DNA of 64,000 nucleotides from Laetiporus sulphureus 93-53 (GCF_001632365.1 NW_024468528.1:391227-455226), one strand, 5' to 3'. Shown: positions 1-11,634, counted from the stretch's first letter. The notes: generated by a model not told the origin, from the sequence alone. Translations and numbers: made by a program.

Positions 1-426
1 TTGTGAGACCAATATGAAGGTTGGCGTCCGAATAACCACTCAAATGAGGACTTTAATGGTGCAAAAAGAAAGGTGCCACTTAATACTGTGACACTGGGTG
101 TCTAGAACTGGTACGAGTGCCGACGAGGAACCCCTGGGCACTAGCGAGGCTACGGGGTCTGATGGGGATGGGATCCTGGTTTGGACTCATGACTAGTGGC
201 GTGAGAGCGGCAGGCGATGGCGTGAGATGACAAAAGCGCGATAACGTGGCTTAACTGGCTAAAACCTGAGTCGAGCTGGAGGCCACTACTGAGAGTGCTG
301 CCCCTCTCGGTGTCGAGAATCCCAGAGGTGTGAATGCAATCGCAATAGACGTAGACATAGTTGGGCACGATGCCCTAGCATAGACAAGACGAGAACTGAA
401 CCCTGCTGCGTGGGGAAACTCTTGTG

Positions 427-457
427 GAGAACTTCCTTCTTCTTTTTCTTTTTTTTA
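427..457 (-). other. Candidate polypurine tract
   Basis: A run of about 30 pyrimidines on the plus strand reads as an A/G tract on the element's coding strand, downstream of integrase. This is where plus-strand DNA synthesis would be primed next to the 3' LTR. The sequence below 427 should then be 3' LTR, but no partner copy was found near 8000-9170. Confidence 0.4.
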
Positions 458-1146
458 TGTACAGTGTGGATTATATAGTGGATTGAAAATGAGCCAGCTG
501 AGTCGCTGAAACATGTTTCCGATCATACATTAGGTTTCCGATCCATTGAAACATGTCGCAAAGCTCGCTCCTGCCCCCTCTCCGTATCCTACAGTCACGG
601 AACTGGAAGTCTGGCCCTGCCAGGGTTCATCAGCCCGCTACCCTGCCTTCCATTCATTTAGCACACTTGTTTATCTCCAAGTTGCCTAACCGGTCACATT
701 CCGTTCTTGCGCTGTGCCTCATAATCGGCTACGCTTCTTCATGGCTTTCTCGTTATTTCTGTGCCTCATGTTCTCCTTCTGACCTCTTCACGTGGTTCCG
801 TTTTTCCAGGCAGTCGGCAAGGCCTTCCTTTTCCCACTCTGGACTGTTCCAGCTTCAGTGTTTGTCATTCCGGATCGCGGTGACTTGCTATCTGATTGTG
901 CAATAGTCAGACGCAATTTCTGGCGTTTTCTGATCGCAGAATATCTCAGTGCATATCAACGGGTATAGTAGTATCATCTTTTTATATGCTAAATCATGCA
1001 GGGTGATATGGTATCAATAAGGATTTGTGGAAGATGGGGTGTATATGATGCCAAGCAGGTGGTAGCTTGAGTCTGAAGGCTGACTTCCTGACCTTTTCTA
1101 CTATACTAAATGGTCCGTAACATTTATTGTCCAGCTTCTTACTTGG

Positions 1147-2139
1147 TCAAGTGGTGGTAATATTAGTTCCTTCTAATAGTACCAGATCGCCTTTGGTATA
1201 GGCTGCATGGTCCGGGTATTTGCCATCGTGGTACTTCTTCATTATTCCTTTCGCTTTGGTAAGATGATTAGTTGCGTCCTTGGAAAGTTCCTCCATCTCT
1301 TTCACCCATTCTTTGGCCGATTGGTTACGGGGTTCTTTCCTGGTTTCAACTCCCATGTAGGGATGGTATCTGTGCATAAGGTAGAATGAGGTATAATCAG
1401 TGCTTGCTTGTCTATGGTTTCAGTATGCGAACATAGTGAGGGGTATCTTGGATGGCCAGTCATCCTGTCTATAGGAAGTATATATCCTTAAGTAGGTCTC
1501 TATTTCCTGGTTCATCCGTTCAGTCTGCCCATCTGTCTGAGGGTGATAGGCAGTAGAAGGATTCCCCTGGATGCCCAACTGTTGGTATATATCCTTGGTG
1601 AATGAAGATATGAACTGTGATCCCCTGTCAGACCATATCCTTTCCGCTAGTTCGTGAGCTGACATTACATGCTGAATGTACAGGTCAGCATAGTCCTTCA
1701 AGTTAATTGACTCCTTGCAGGGTATAGCTATGAAGTCTTTCGACTTCAGATCCACAAATACAAGGATGGAGTCGTACTCGTCTACAATGGGTAGTTTTAC
1801 AATAAGGTCCGTGGAGATGTACTGCCAGTTATGATCTAGAACTGGGTTTGGCTCTAATGGTGCTGATCTATGTTGGCGGTTAGATTTGGCCTTTTGACAG
1901 GTCCCACAACCTTTCACATACGCCGTTACATCCTTGATCATCTCTGACCACCAGTATGATCGCTTGATTAGTTCCATCGTCCTTTCTATTCCTGGGTGTC
2001 TCATGAATGTGGCATTGTGGTGGGACTGTATCACTTTGCTGATTATTTCTTGGTTATTTGAGATTATGAGAATTTCACCCCCCTCCAAAGTGTGCCATCC
2101 TCGGCTGACTTGAGCTCCTTTTGAGGCAAAGTTTTCCAT
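1147..2139 (-). pseudogene. Integrase (interrupted)
   Basis: The minus strand from 2139 encodes an H-H-C-C zinc-binding N-terminus (HHNATFMRHPG, then CGTCQKAK) and the DDE core: Asp in YISTDLIVKLP, Asp in WSDRGSQF, Glu in ERMNQEIE. A stop at 1420 cuts the core after FAY. The same frame then continues at 1377-1147 with MHRYHPYMGVETRK and a C-terminal segment. Further degraded coding can be traced toward about 950. I see no clear chromodomain. Integrase would insert the cDNA into the genome. Confidence 0.88.
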
Positions 2140-2278
2140 AATAAATATTCAGAAGAATGTGTGGCGCAGAGGTCACGGATAGTTTTTGACCCTACGACTT
2201 TGGTACTCTGGAATAACTCAACAGGTACAGTAATACGACCTGATTATCCAAGTGATCCATACCATCGTTATAGTCTGG

Positions 2279-3627
2279 TCATCTGCTAAGAGCGTCTGCT
2301 GCACTGTTTTTCTTGCCTGGGATATGATGGAGTTCGAAATCGTATTCAGCGAGGAATGACATCCATCGTGCTTGACGGGGGTTGATCTTCTGGGGTTTCC
2401 TAAAGTATGTCAGATTAAGGTGATCAGTGAAGATTTGTACAGTATGCTTGGCATGTATTAAGTAGTGTCGCCATTCTTCTAGACAATTTACAATGGCGAG
2501 AAGTTCTCTATCATACACTTAATAGTTCTTCTCAGTGTCCTTGAACAACCTACTGTAATAGGATACTGGTACCCAAAGATTATCTTGCTTCTGCATAAGA
2601 ACTGCCCCGAGGGCAAATTGTGAAGCATCTACTTCTACCATAAATGGGTCCTCATCCATAGGTATGTGTACAATTGTGGCCGATGTGAGAAGGTCCTTGA
2701 GACCCTGGAAGGCACTTCGTTCTGTGTCTGTCCATTCCCATTCTTGGTTGCCCATAAGGTCTGAAAGAGGCTTGGCCAAGGAGCTGAAGCCTTTCACGAA
2801 ACGTCTATAATAATTACAGAATCCAAGGAATTGTTGAACATCTTTCTTGGACCTGGGTTCTGGCCATTCTGCAATGCCAGCAACCTTTGCAGGGTCCATG
2901 CGAAGTTTTCCATGATCGATGATGTGACCTAGGTACTCAGTTTCTTCGACATGGAACTCACATTTCTTAGGTTTGCACATCAACTTATGTTCCCGGAGTG
3001 TTCTAAGTACCTGTTTTACAACCTGGCGATGCTCCTCCATGTCCTTGGTGAATATTAAGATATCGTCCAGGTATACTATAATCTTTCCAGTGAGGATAAG
3101 ATCGTGGAAGATGTCATTCATCATCATTTGGAATGTTGATGGTGAATTAGTGAGTCCGAAGAACATCACTAGAGGTTCGAATAGACCTCAGTTTGTGACA
3201 AACACGGCCTTTTCCTCATTTCCTTCCTTGATCCGTATGTTATTATAGCCCTACTGGATGTCGAGCTTAGAGTAGAACTGGGCTCCCTTGAGCTGGTCGA
3301 ATAGGTCATTGATTAGAGGGAGCAGGTATTTATTTTTCTTCGTTACTTTATTGAGCCATCTATAGTCTTGCACCGGCTGTAATTTGCCATCCTTTTTCTT
3401 AACAAAGAAGAAGGGGTGCCCCAGGGGAATTTAGACTGTCGGATGCAACCAGTCTTTAGGTTTTCTTCGAGAAATATATCCAGAGCTTCTTGTTCTTTTA
3501 TGCTCATTGAATATACCTTTTCACAGAAGGGTTTCGCGCTGTCTATTAGCTCTATGGCGTGATCCCATACTCTGCATTCGGGGGGCTGATCGAATTCAGC
3601 TTCCTCGAAGACTCCTTGTAATCCCAA
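2279..3627 (-). pseudogene. Reverse transcriptase and RNase H (frameshifted)
   Basis: 3343-3627 encodes the RT N-terminus ([13 protein letters not shown]), after which the frame slips by one base near 3420. 2519-3169 carries FGLTNSPSTFQ, the catalytic VYLDDILIF (YLDD box) and LGFCNYYRRFVKGFS. RNase H follows in the same frame at 2279-2518 (YDRELLAIVNCLEEWRHYL, then IFTDHLNLTYF, then SAADALSR). A TAA at 2519-2521 separates the two where related elements usually have a sense codon, and a TGA ends RNase H at 2279. These domains copy RNA into DNA and remove the RNA strand. Clearly inactive. Confidence 0.9.
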
Positions 3628-3710
3628 TACTCTTCTGGAACTATCTCTTGCATGCTCTTAGCTTTGGTACTCTTGCCTTGAGCAATGGCTAGGTCAGTGG
3701 CCTTGGTGGC

Positions 3711-4200
3711 TCATATGTGTTTGTATTCAGAAAATTGCTTCTGAATGTAGTCACTGTCCAACACCAGCACCTTATCCCCATCTTCTAACTGAAGCTCCCC
3801 ACAGTTACAACATGTGAAGCGAAGTGTGCATTTAGCCCAGTCAATATCAGGGTTGTGATCTTCCAACCAATCGAACCCGAGGAACATATCATGGTCTGAA
3901 AGGGTAGTCACATTGAAACGTCAGTGCTCTCTATGGCCCTGGATAACTATGTCTAATGATACATAATGGATCATATTGCCATCTCGGTTGGGGGTCCCAT
4001 CCACATTGAACACTTGAAGCGGTCGATCGAACGGTATCTTAGGTATCTGGAACTTAGATACAAATTGTTCGTCAATGCAACACCTGATGCAACCTGAATC
4101 TAGAAGGGCTTTAACGAGTATATTTCTATCCCCAACTTCTATTGTTATGGGTATATCGATCTGGTGATGTCGTCGTACTGCTCAGATGTTGAATTGTCCT
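3711..4200 (-). pseudogene. Retropepsin-type aspartic protease domain
   Basis: Continuing from the dUTPase, the minus strand encodes KALLDSGC with the D-S-G active site of LTR-element proteases (about 4090-4115). This is followed by the flap region and then FLGFDWLEDHNPDIDW (about 3830-3890), a signature of Ty3/gypsy proteases just before reverse transcriptase. In-frame stops interrupt it, one near 3925. It would have processed the gag-pol polyprotein. Confidence 0.75.
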
Positions 4201-4204
4201 CACA

Positions 4205-4562
4205 GTTTCGTACTGGTCGATCCGAAGCCAGCAGTCCCTCTTGCTGTTTCTGCTATTTCCGTTACGACTTCGGTGATAGGGGTATCGTTTCGTTCTAAGA
4301 TCAGCTGGGTGACTCGGTCCCCATACTCGATCTAGAATGGGGTATTAAGGGTATTGATTAGGAGTATTTTGACTCGACTGACATAGTCAGAGTCTATTAC
4401 TCCAGCTCCTATATCTATTTCGTGTTTTACAGCCAAGCCTGAGTGTGGAGTGATGCGTCCGTAGCATTTACTGGGTATCATCAACTTCAGGCCAGTATCT
4501 ACGAGGAGACGGGAGCATCCAGGAATGACCACTTTCTCCGCCGAATGCAGATCGTATCCTGC
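4205..4562 (-). pseudogene. dUTPase domain of the retroelement pol
   Basis: The minus strand from about 4562 to 4205 encodes a trimeric-type dUTPase. The enzyme hydrolyses dUTP to dUMP and pyrophosphate and so limits uracil incorporation during DNA synthesis. All five family motifs can be recognised in order and in one frame: AGYDLHSA at the start, a PSKCYGRITPHSGLA segment, GAGVIDSDY with the catalytic Asp region, GDRVTQLI, and the Gly-rich ARGTAGFGST near the end. One in-frame stop (about 4332-4334) lies between motifs 3 and 4. The domain directly precedes the protease in the same frame. A second Gly of the usual RGxGGFGST motif is Ala here. Assignment is firm; activity is unlikely because of the stop. 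Confidence 0.85.
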
Positions 4563-5209
4563 TGTGCCTTCTTTTGACAGATAGGTACGATGGCTTGTGG
4601 GTGGTCTAAAAATACACGCAGAGTGGTTTTCTGTGTCTTCTTCTTTGATGTACGCCTTGTCATTGTCGAAGCTTCCACCTGCAAACTGTCCATGTTCTGA
4701 ACTAAAGAAATGTTAGAGATTGAGCTATTCACGGAATTAAGCTCTGATGCTTTTTGATCCGGCCGAGCTTGATCAGGCACCACTAAGGTTCCGTCATCCC
4801 GAGACCCCATTTTTGCTCCTACTACTGTTACATTAAAGTGGGCACCACTACTTGTACCCATATTGTCTGACGTAGTGCTACTGATACAGTTGAGAGAGGA
4901 AAAAATAGAAAATCGAGATCTGCTAGGGAGTGGTGGTGTGCTGTCGTCTGCATCAGGGGTACTGAATTTTCCCACACCTGAGCTTAGACCCTCCTGCCCA
5001 CATCCCTCTGAGGTGTTTTCAGATACAGTCTGATGGCGCTTCTCAGGCTTTGCCTCCACTACCAACGAACTGATCATCCCCGGAGACCTACCTTTTGGTG
5101 ACCCATGTAAACCTTGGCCCTTCTCAGGCTTTTGTGCCTCCGTGACCAAGGAATGCACGTTACTGGTCGGGGAAACAGAACTGTCTGGATCGAGTCGAGA
5201 GTCCTGCAA
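4499..5209 (-). pseudogene. Linker between gag and dUTPase (Ser/Thr-rich)
   Basis: An open stretch of 236 codons, rich in Ser, Thr, Pro and Gly, with no recognisable domain. It probably links gag to pol. Its last residues overlap, in another frame, the start of the dUTPase domain, so a frameshift sits at about 4540-4560. Function is unknown. Confidence 0.4.
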
Positions 5210-5220
5210 GACTTGCGTAC

Positions 5221-5556
5221 TTAAGCCTTGCTGAATTGAAAACCTGCCTGTTTGAGCAGAGCAGGGTTGACCACGATGGCCACCTTGAATGCTCGTATGG
5301 CCTTAGTTTCTTCTACTGTAGTGGCCCGAGCTGCAGGCTGGGCATCCTTTTTGCACCAGCACTGCGCCTTTTCATCGTAGTAGTGGGTGTGCCATATATC
5401 CGTGCACGACCCCTTCTCTGACCTTTCCTTCCTACAAGTGCCGCACTTCAGGTGCTTGTCACATTCATTTTTGACGCTGACCATTTTCTTGTGCAGTACC
5501 ACCTTTCTTGCCTCGTCAACATTCCTGATGGGCACCCTTCCGGATGTCCTGACCAC
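5221..5556 (-). pseudogene. Cys-rich nucleocapsid-like segment downstream of gag
   Basis: This 111-codon reading in another minus-strand frame has a Cys/His-rich centre (CDKHLKCGTCRKERSEKG, then HTHYYDEKAQCWCKK). Its position after the capsid suits a nucleic-acid-binding nucleocapsid. It is not a canonical CCHC zinc knuckle, so assignment rests mainly on position. The frame differs from gag, implying at least one frameshift between them. Confidence 0.4.
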
Positions 5557-5819
5557 GTTTGCTGTTACCGTGGTTGTTGCACCTTCCTCCTGGTGGATTT
5601 GCTGGGTCTTGGAGTTTTTTTTTGCTTTCCCTTGCCCTTTCAGTCCTTATAGGTGGATGCCCACTGCTGCTGCTGTTGAAGGTCTAGTTGAGCCGTGACC
5701 CATTTTCATAGGTTGTAGCTATTGACATTTTGACTAATACCTTCGGATGACCATACTCTATCACAGAGTTCTTTCCTCATGGCCATCCTAAGCAGTTGGA
5801 GCAGCAGCTGCTCATCCTT

Positions 5820-7751
5820 GTACCCTGAGACCTTGACTCAATGTTCCCATTTGGCTTTGAATTCCTCACAGGGCTTGAACCTCTGCTGCAAGGTGTGCAG
5901 CATCCATTGTCCTTCTAGCTCTGGGTTCGCAGGATAGTACATCTTCTTGAAGTCTGCGATGAAGTCCTGGAGCATGGCGTAGACTGGGGCACCCCCCATC
6001 ATTCTTTCCAGTAGGGAGGCCTTCCAATGGTCTATTTGAGGGCCACAGATGTAAGACAATGCCCATTGAATTTTACCCTGCTCATCTTCGAATTCACTGG
6101 GTTTCATGATGATGTAATTCATCACATCGACTAGCCATGCCTTTGCCTTGGTTTTGGTACCATCAAATGTCTCCGGAAGGTTGACCTTCAGTCCTCAAAA
6201 TGATTTTCTGTGTACTTCGTCCGAGGATGCCAGGGCAGGAGCTGTAGAGCGTCGATCTCTATCTGGTGGTGGAATCTCTTGCTCTGGTGGGAACGCGTAG
6301 TGTACCCCTGCCAACTCATCATCTTGGTCTCCCTCGTAGGATTCTGCCAGGAAAATTGGGGGCGTCTGCACCCTAGGGGGCAGCTGCTTATGGTTTGCCT
6401 GACATGCCAGTTTGAGCCCACTAGGGCCGGCGGGTCCGGTTACTCCTGTTGCCCATTCCCGAATATCCTGTTGTGTGGGATCCTGCCTCTTTTTACCTTT
6501 GTCGACCAGTTTCTTGGGCGATCGGATGGGAGAAGGCAGCAGCACTGCTGCTAGGGCTTTCAGAGTTGTAATTCGAGCTCTCTGAGTCTCGTTGATACCT
6601 TCGAGACTCTTTACTCTTTCCTCACTAGACTTGAGTGCTCTAGTCACGAGGTTCAGCTCTGTTTCCAGCTTATGAATCTGGTTCCCACACTCTATAGTGC
6701 GCCTTTCTGCAGTGTTCTTTAATTCTGCATTCTCCCTCATGAGGCGGTCTTGGGTTGCTTTCGTGGCTAAGCGCACTTCTCGTGCTTCCGTTACCTCCCT
6801 TCGTGCATTGTCGAGTTGTGCACATAAGCGATTGTAGTCAGCTTGGAGGTGTTGATATGCACGTCGCATGTCCACAGGTTGCATCCAAAATTCAGGGGTT
6901 TCTTCCATTGGAGGGGGGAGGCCAGGTCATGCCAAGTAGTACCCCCGTCTGTTGTCTGGAAACGTGTAGCGTTCGTATCCCGGCGGGGTTCCTGAGGCGT
7001 GGCTCGACCAAACGTAATTTTGTCCCCTTTCTGCCCCTCCATGTCTTGCCACCACATCTACCTGCGAGGTGCGATATGGGGTTCGATCTTCTCTGAAGTG
7101 GTCTCGGGCCCAGATATCGTACTCCCATTGATGGAATCGTCGTCCCATCCTTGGTTCGTCTAGATACAGGTTGACGAATTCCTCTACCAACCTTGCCGAA
7201 GGTCCCCTTCTTCGGGCAATTGCTTCTAGCATGGCTGGTATCATGAAGTATCTCAGGGTGGGGGCAATGATGTTGGTGTCATTGAATGATGTTGGAGTGT
7301 GTGCCCTGGATCCTGGACCTTCAGGGTTCAGGTGCTCTTCTACGGAATGTTCAAATTGTGCGGCCATCTTCGGTGGTGCTACCTGGTCGGGGCTTTGATG
7401 ACCTGTTCAGAAAGGTTCTTCTTCGTCGCTGGAGGAGATACCGTATTCCTCGTCGAACAGGAGATGGTACAACTCCTGGCTGTCTTCCACGAGTTGGAAC
7501 GTCCAGAAGGCTTCCTGGATTATGCGATGCAGCTGATATTCGAGCTGGTCATAGTAGTCAATGACGACTTGGTAGCGGTAAAAGATGAACTGAGCTTGTG
7601 TGACGTGGGGCTGATAGATGAAGTCTGCCTGAAATACGACACTGATATGTTTGTAGGTCTGATCCCACTCTACTGGTCCTGAAACTACAGTATAGATTGT
7701 TGTGTATCCTCCCAACGAGAACCTTTGCATTCGGTGCTGAGACCTACTCAT
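5820..7751 (-). pseudogene. gag of the Ty3/gypsy element (interrupted)
   Basis: Four open segments (7407-7751, 6927-7367, 6195-6908, 5838-6125) lie in one minus-strand frame, separated only by single stop codons, so this was one long gag. The first begins with MSRSQHRMQRF at 7751. The third (about residues 20-110) has strong heptad character and should form a coiled coil. The fourth looks like a retrotransposon capsid (around WALSYICGPQIDHWK and FIADFKKMYYPAN), the region that assembles the particle. The long N-terminal extension before the capsid resembles large Agaricomycete gag proteins. The stops make a full-length product impossible without readthrough. Confidence 0.75.
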
Positions 7752-9640
7752 GATTTTGGCGAGTTGTTCTTCACCAAGGCCTTGTAATGACTCAGATGCA
7801 GCTTTTGAGTCCTGCTACTCCTAGTAGGTCTAGTTACAGAGTCCGGAGTGACGTGGTTCGCAGTCGCAGAGGGGTCTTCGTAGTCTTTGATTATTTCACC
7901 ACCAGTGTCCAACTACCTCTAAAGGGATGTAACCTTGGTCCACCTGCCGTTCTAGCAGAGCTTTCTGAAAGTTCATTCCACGTCAAATGACTATTTGTCT
8001 ATATATGAATTGGTAACTAAACCCCTAAGAGATCAGAACTGCGCAGGGGTTGAATACGTGTCTGGTGCCGCTTTAGCACTGAGCAAGTAGGTTTAGTCCC
8101 TCGCTACTCGAGGTTTAGCAGATCACACCAGAGCAGTCCAGAAGTGTTGCTGATTCACAGCTTCCTGTAGTGGGTTTCTTTCAAAGGTGTCCCTGACCTC
8201 CCGCAAGTTCTCCCTTGTCTGCGGTTGTTACTACTGATCCAGATGTGCTGTCGTAAGCAGACCGCATTCTACCGTAGTTAGATAGTCAGACTATCCAAAT
8301 GCACGGCAGCTTGGCCAAGGATACTTTATATGGATGAGCAGTTCCACGCTTCAGAGGTCCACCGGTGCATTTTAGCTGTGGTGAATCCTCGATAGCGGCA
8401 CCCTTTTACGGAGTACTGTGTCCCTTTCTCCTAGTAGGTTCTGTCGTCATCAGGCTCTCCGGCCCTTCTTAACAGCCCTATTGGTTTTAACCACTAGGTT
8501 GACTAGAAAGTTCCCTTATGCCTGGGGTCTCGGCAAGGTTTGGGACAGTAGTATGTTGCCCACTTTCGCAGGAGGCTGGTTTAGGGCCTATGTATCCTGA
8601 CTAACAGTCCGTGTATTCGCTTCACCGAAGAGGTTCAGCAGGGTGCAGCTAAGTACGAGGAAAGTGGGAAGAGGCTCTGGGCGAGCATGATAGAGATGGA
8701 GTTGATCGACAGAGGTATACAGTCCGAGGCGTCGACCGGTGCCCACAGACTAAAGAGAGTAGTTTCAAGTTATGTGAGGGATCTCAGAAACTCCTGTATC
8801 TGCTCTCGCCTAACCCATCAGGGTTCTCTGGTCTGAGTAGAGAAGTAAAGATCAACTCGAAACTGAGGGGTAGGCCTCAGCTCAAGCCAGTATATATACA
8901 AGTGGGGTAAGACCTCTGGTACCGGGTGTAGGACCCTGCGTACCCTAGATTCGTACTAATACATCATTATGGTGTGCTATGGCGTGCTCAGGCCTAGTGG
9001 AGTCCGTCTAAGTCTAGGAGTGTCTATGGAGTCCAGGCCTATGATGTCATCATGATGTAGGGTCATGTGACTGGTACATGTTCGAGGGATGTCCGAGTGG
9101 CGTAGATACACACGTGGAGGCATAGTGGTACATTCTATATATGGTATATGGGTGGATAAATAATGGTCCGTGGGCGCTTGAGACTTGTGGTGCGGAAAAA
9201 CTGTGACAAGACACAAATGCACCGGCTTGTTCAAGGCTTCTTCTGCTGGCGCTTCCAGCCCTGCCGCCCTTTCGACCTCGCTCCAGTCACCAGTCTAGCT
9301 CGCGATGTGAGTTATCACTGCGATGGGTCACGAACACTCACATTACAGTCAGGCCACCGCGAGACGAATCGTCGCCAAAGGCTACGTAACTGTACATCAG
9401 CGTCGGCGCATCACGAGCCATGTGAACATGCCGAGGCGGCGAGCAGAAAACTGGGCGGTTTGACGGTGATGGCGGGCTATGTAGGTGCATAACACAGCCT
9501 TGGAGTATTTACATAGTAGCTGTCTGAGTTCAATGTGGCCGATGCATAATGAATCAGCCAGTTAACAGAAGGGTTGGAGAGGGACAAATCTAGAGAATTT
9601 ACCGCGACTGCTGATGCCTATTTTGCCCGGCAGGGGCCTT
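7752..9640. other. Non-coding leader or upstream LTR region of the retroelement
   Basis: No gene is supported here. The stretch lies upstream of gag on the element's strand and is rich in short repeated phrases such as CTCCTAGTAGGT (near 7818 and 8428). A TATA-like GTATATATAC on the minus strand near 8890 could be the element's promoter. From about 9170 onward the sequence is ordinary intergenic DNA. Confidence 0.35.
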
Positions 9641-9647
9641 GTTGGGG

Positions 9648-9870
9648 TCACTGAGACTTGCAGGGGTTCACTTTGGGTTCACTTTTGGTCACTTGTACTC
9701 ACTTGCTCAGTGGGCAACATGCAGGAAGTGTCAAGTGAGCATAAGTGAAGGCAACCGAGAATAAGCGCCCGACGTCGACAATTTCACTTGTGCTGCCAAA
9801 ATAAGGTTCAAGTGAACCACAAGTAACTTTTGTAAGGGATAAGTGACTAAGTGAAGTGAAATTGTTAACC
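9648..9870. promoter_or_regulatory. Cluster of CACTT/AAGTG motifs upstream of RPP1
   Basis: About eleven copies of CACTT or its complement AAGTG, often as TTCACTT or AAGTGAA, lie in about 220 bp, ending about 60 bp before the RPP1 start codon. Two copies form a perfect 11-bp inverted repeat (9779-9789 and 9854-9864). GGTTCAAGTGAACC near 9804-9818 is almost palindromic. This could be a promoter binding-site array or the remnant of a transposon end. Confidence 0.45.
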
Positions 9871-9925
9871 GTCGTGCATGTCTACCCCGGCCTCCACCGC
9901 AAAACATTCGCAAGTCGACTGAAGG

Positions 9926-11371
9926 ATGTTCATCGATCTGAACGTCCCAATCCCTGCATCGTTCTCGATGCACCTGGGTGGGCAAGCACGAAGCAAAAAG
10001 AACAAGGGAAAGCAGCCCGCTGCTGTTCAAGAAACCGTGAGCGTGACATTCACACCAGCCCAGATCTCCGTCATCGAGAGACGCATCGACCTGCTCGTGC
10101 ATTGTCCGTCTCTGCATCCGATATACGTGCACTACGCTGATGGAACTAGGATAGTAGGATACACCGTCTTCGCTCTGAACCAGACCGTTCGCAGCAAGGT
10201 CGAACGGAAGACCCACGTCAACATCATAGATCCTCTGGTTGCGCAGCTGCGCGAACGGACCGGGGTTGTGATCCTGAAGCGCATAACGATCGTTCTTGAT
10301 GAGGACAGCGAGCAGGGATACGGACTGGTGAGCACACTTCGTAGATGCCCGCAACCGTATCCTAATCATCTACCGTGTCCGAGAGACAACCGCCAACGCA
10401 TCGTTATTCGCCCCATACGACATCATCTCGCTCCTGCCCACCACCGCCAAATCCTTCTTCCTCGCATGCGACAAAGGCACCGAGCCCTCACCGCTCACCG
10501 CGCACATCATCGCGCTCCCGCTCACCCTCCCTCGCCTCCCCTTCTACCTAAAGCACACCATGGTCCGCAAAGCGATCAAGCAGGGCGCAGTCTTCGAGAT
10601 CCAGTACGCAGGCGCGCTCGGCGCCGAGGTCGATCTCGGTGGGATCGGCGGCGAGGGCGGGACAGGTGCGAAGCGCAATTGGTGGGCGGCGGCTAGGGAG
10701 GTCATACGGGTGACGAACGGAAAGGGAGTTGTGGTCAGTGGGGGGGTCTTGAACGATGCTGACCTTCGAGCACCGCGAGATGTGGCTAATTTGTATGTGG
10801 ATCCGTGCATCTGGAAGAGCGCGACGCTGATTGCAAGTCAATGTGCAGGATCACCATGCTCGGCCTCTCGCAAGATGTCGCGCATGATGCGATAAGCAGG
10901 GTTCCACAATCACTAATTCTGCGTGCTCGTAAGAAGTTTTGAGTTCTGCTTAATTCAAGAACGCCACTGATTGAATGCGATGCAGAGACGCGAAGGACGT
11001 ATCGCGCAATCTTCTCAGAACCGAAAATTGTCATTCCCAGTGCTACGACGGCATCGACAGCGACAGCCTCAGGCCCAACTGCTGCAGAGTCGAAGCAGAC
11101 CGTCCTCGAGGAGCAGGATGATGCTGGATCTGCACCCGATGCTTCATCCAAAGTCACAGAACCTCCCGATGCAACCCCACCTGCACCACTAAACCAAGCC
11201 GAATCTGTGCCTCAAGACAATCCGCAGAAAAATGACAAGAAGAGGCCCCTTTGTGAAGGCACAGACGAGGTTGCCCAGTCACCAAAGCCAGGACCAGCTG
11301 TTGCAGGTGATGAGCAGGATGGCGCTGGAAGAAAGCGAAAGAAGAAGAAAACGAATGACAACAAGACGTGA
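9926..11371 (+). CDS. RPP1: RNase P/MRP protein subunit, Rpp30/Rpp1 family
   Basis: Four exons: 9926-10327, 10386-10792, 10849-10928, 10986-11371 (424 aa). All junctions are GT-AG with introns of 56-58 nt and keep the frame. The protein starts MFIDLNVPIP, the usual start of Rpp30 proteins. It contains TVFALNQTV, HVNIIDPLV, ERTGVVILKRITIVLDEDSE and, after the second exon, ALPLTLPRLPFYLKHTMVRKA, FEIQYAGALG and VSGGVLNDADLRAPRD. These match the RNase PH-like TIM-barrel of the family. Rpp1 belongs to nuclear RNase P, which removes tRNA 5' leaders, and to RNase MRP, which acts in rRNA processing. The tail after about residue 300 is low-complexity and ends in a basic GRKRKKKKTNDNKT stretch, probably nuclear targeting. 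Longer than yeast Rpp1 (about 290 aa) because of that tail. Confidence 0.92.
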
Positions 11372-11634
11372 GGAGAACACGCGAGTGGATCCGACCTAAT
11401 GTTTTTGTTTCATACGAGTTGCTGGTAGTGATGTACGACAAATGCATATGGCGTCAAGTGAGAAAACAATGAGACACTTCTCGTGTATAAGTACATGGTG
11501 AGGGTCAGTACTATGCGAGACAGAGCATCAAAGGGATGCAGAATAGAGCATGGAAGCAATCGGACAATCGTACAACTAGGCAGCACCGACCAAAAATGCA
11601 AACGGAAAATGATCACATAGAGCAGGCAGTAGAG

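Larger units (their letters stand above)
1..9170 (-). mobile_element. Degenerate Ty3/gypsy LTR retrotransposon
   Basis: Reading the minus strand from about 7751 to 1147 gives the domain order gag, Cys-rich segment, dUTPase, aspartic protease, reverse transcriptase, RNase H, integrase. RNase H before integrase is the Ty3/gypsy order. The copy is dead: the pol domains lie in different frames and carry stops. A purine-rich run on the minus strand (plus-strand pyrimidines at about 427-457) is a candidate polypurine tract, so the 3' LTR would lie between there and the window start. On the other side, 7752-9170 is non-coding and has a TATA-like stretch near 8888-8898, as an upstream LTR and leader would. 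I found no long match between the two presumed LTR regions and no clear primer-binding site, so the outer borders are guesses. Confidence 0.85.

Noticed and set aside
1..430. Search for LTR copies matching 7750-9170
   Set aside because: I could see no extended identity between the left and right flanks by eye, so I do not claim paired LTRs.
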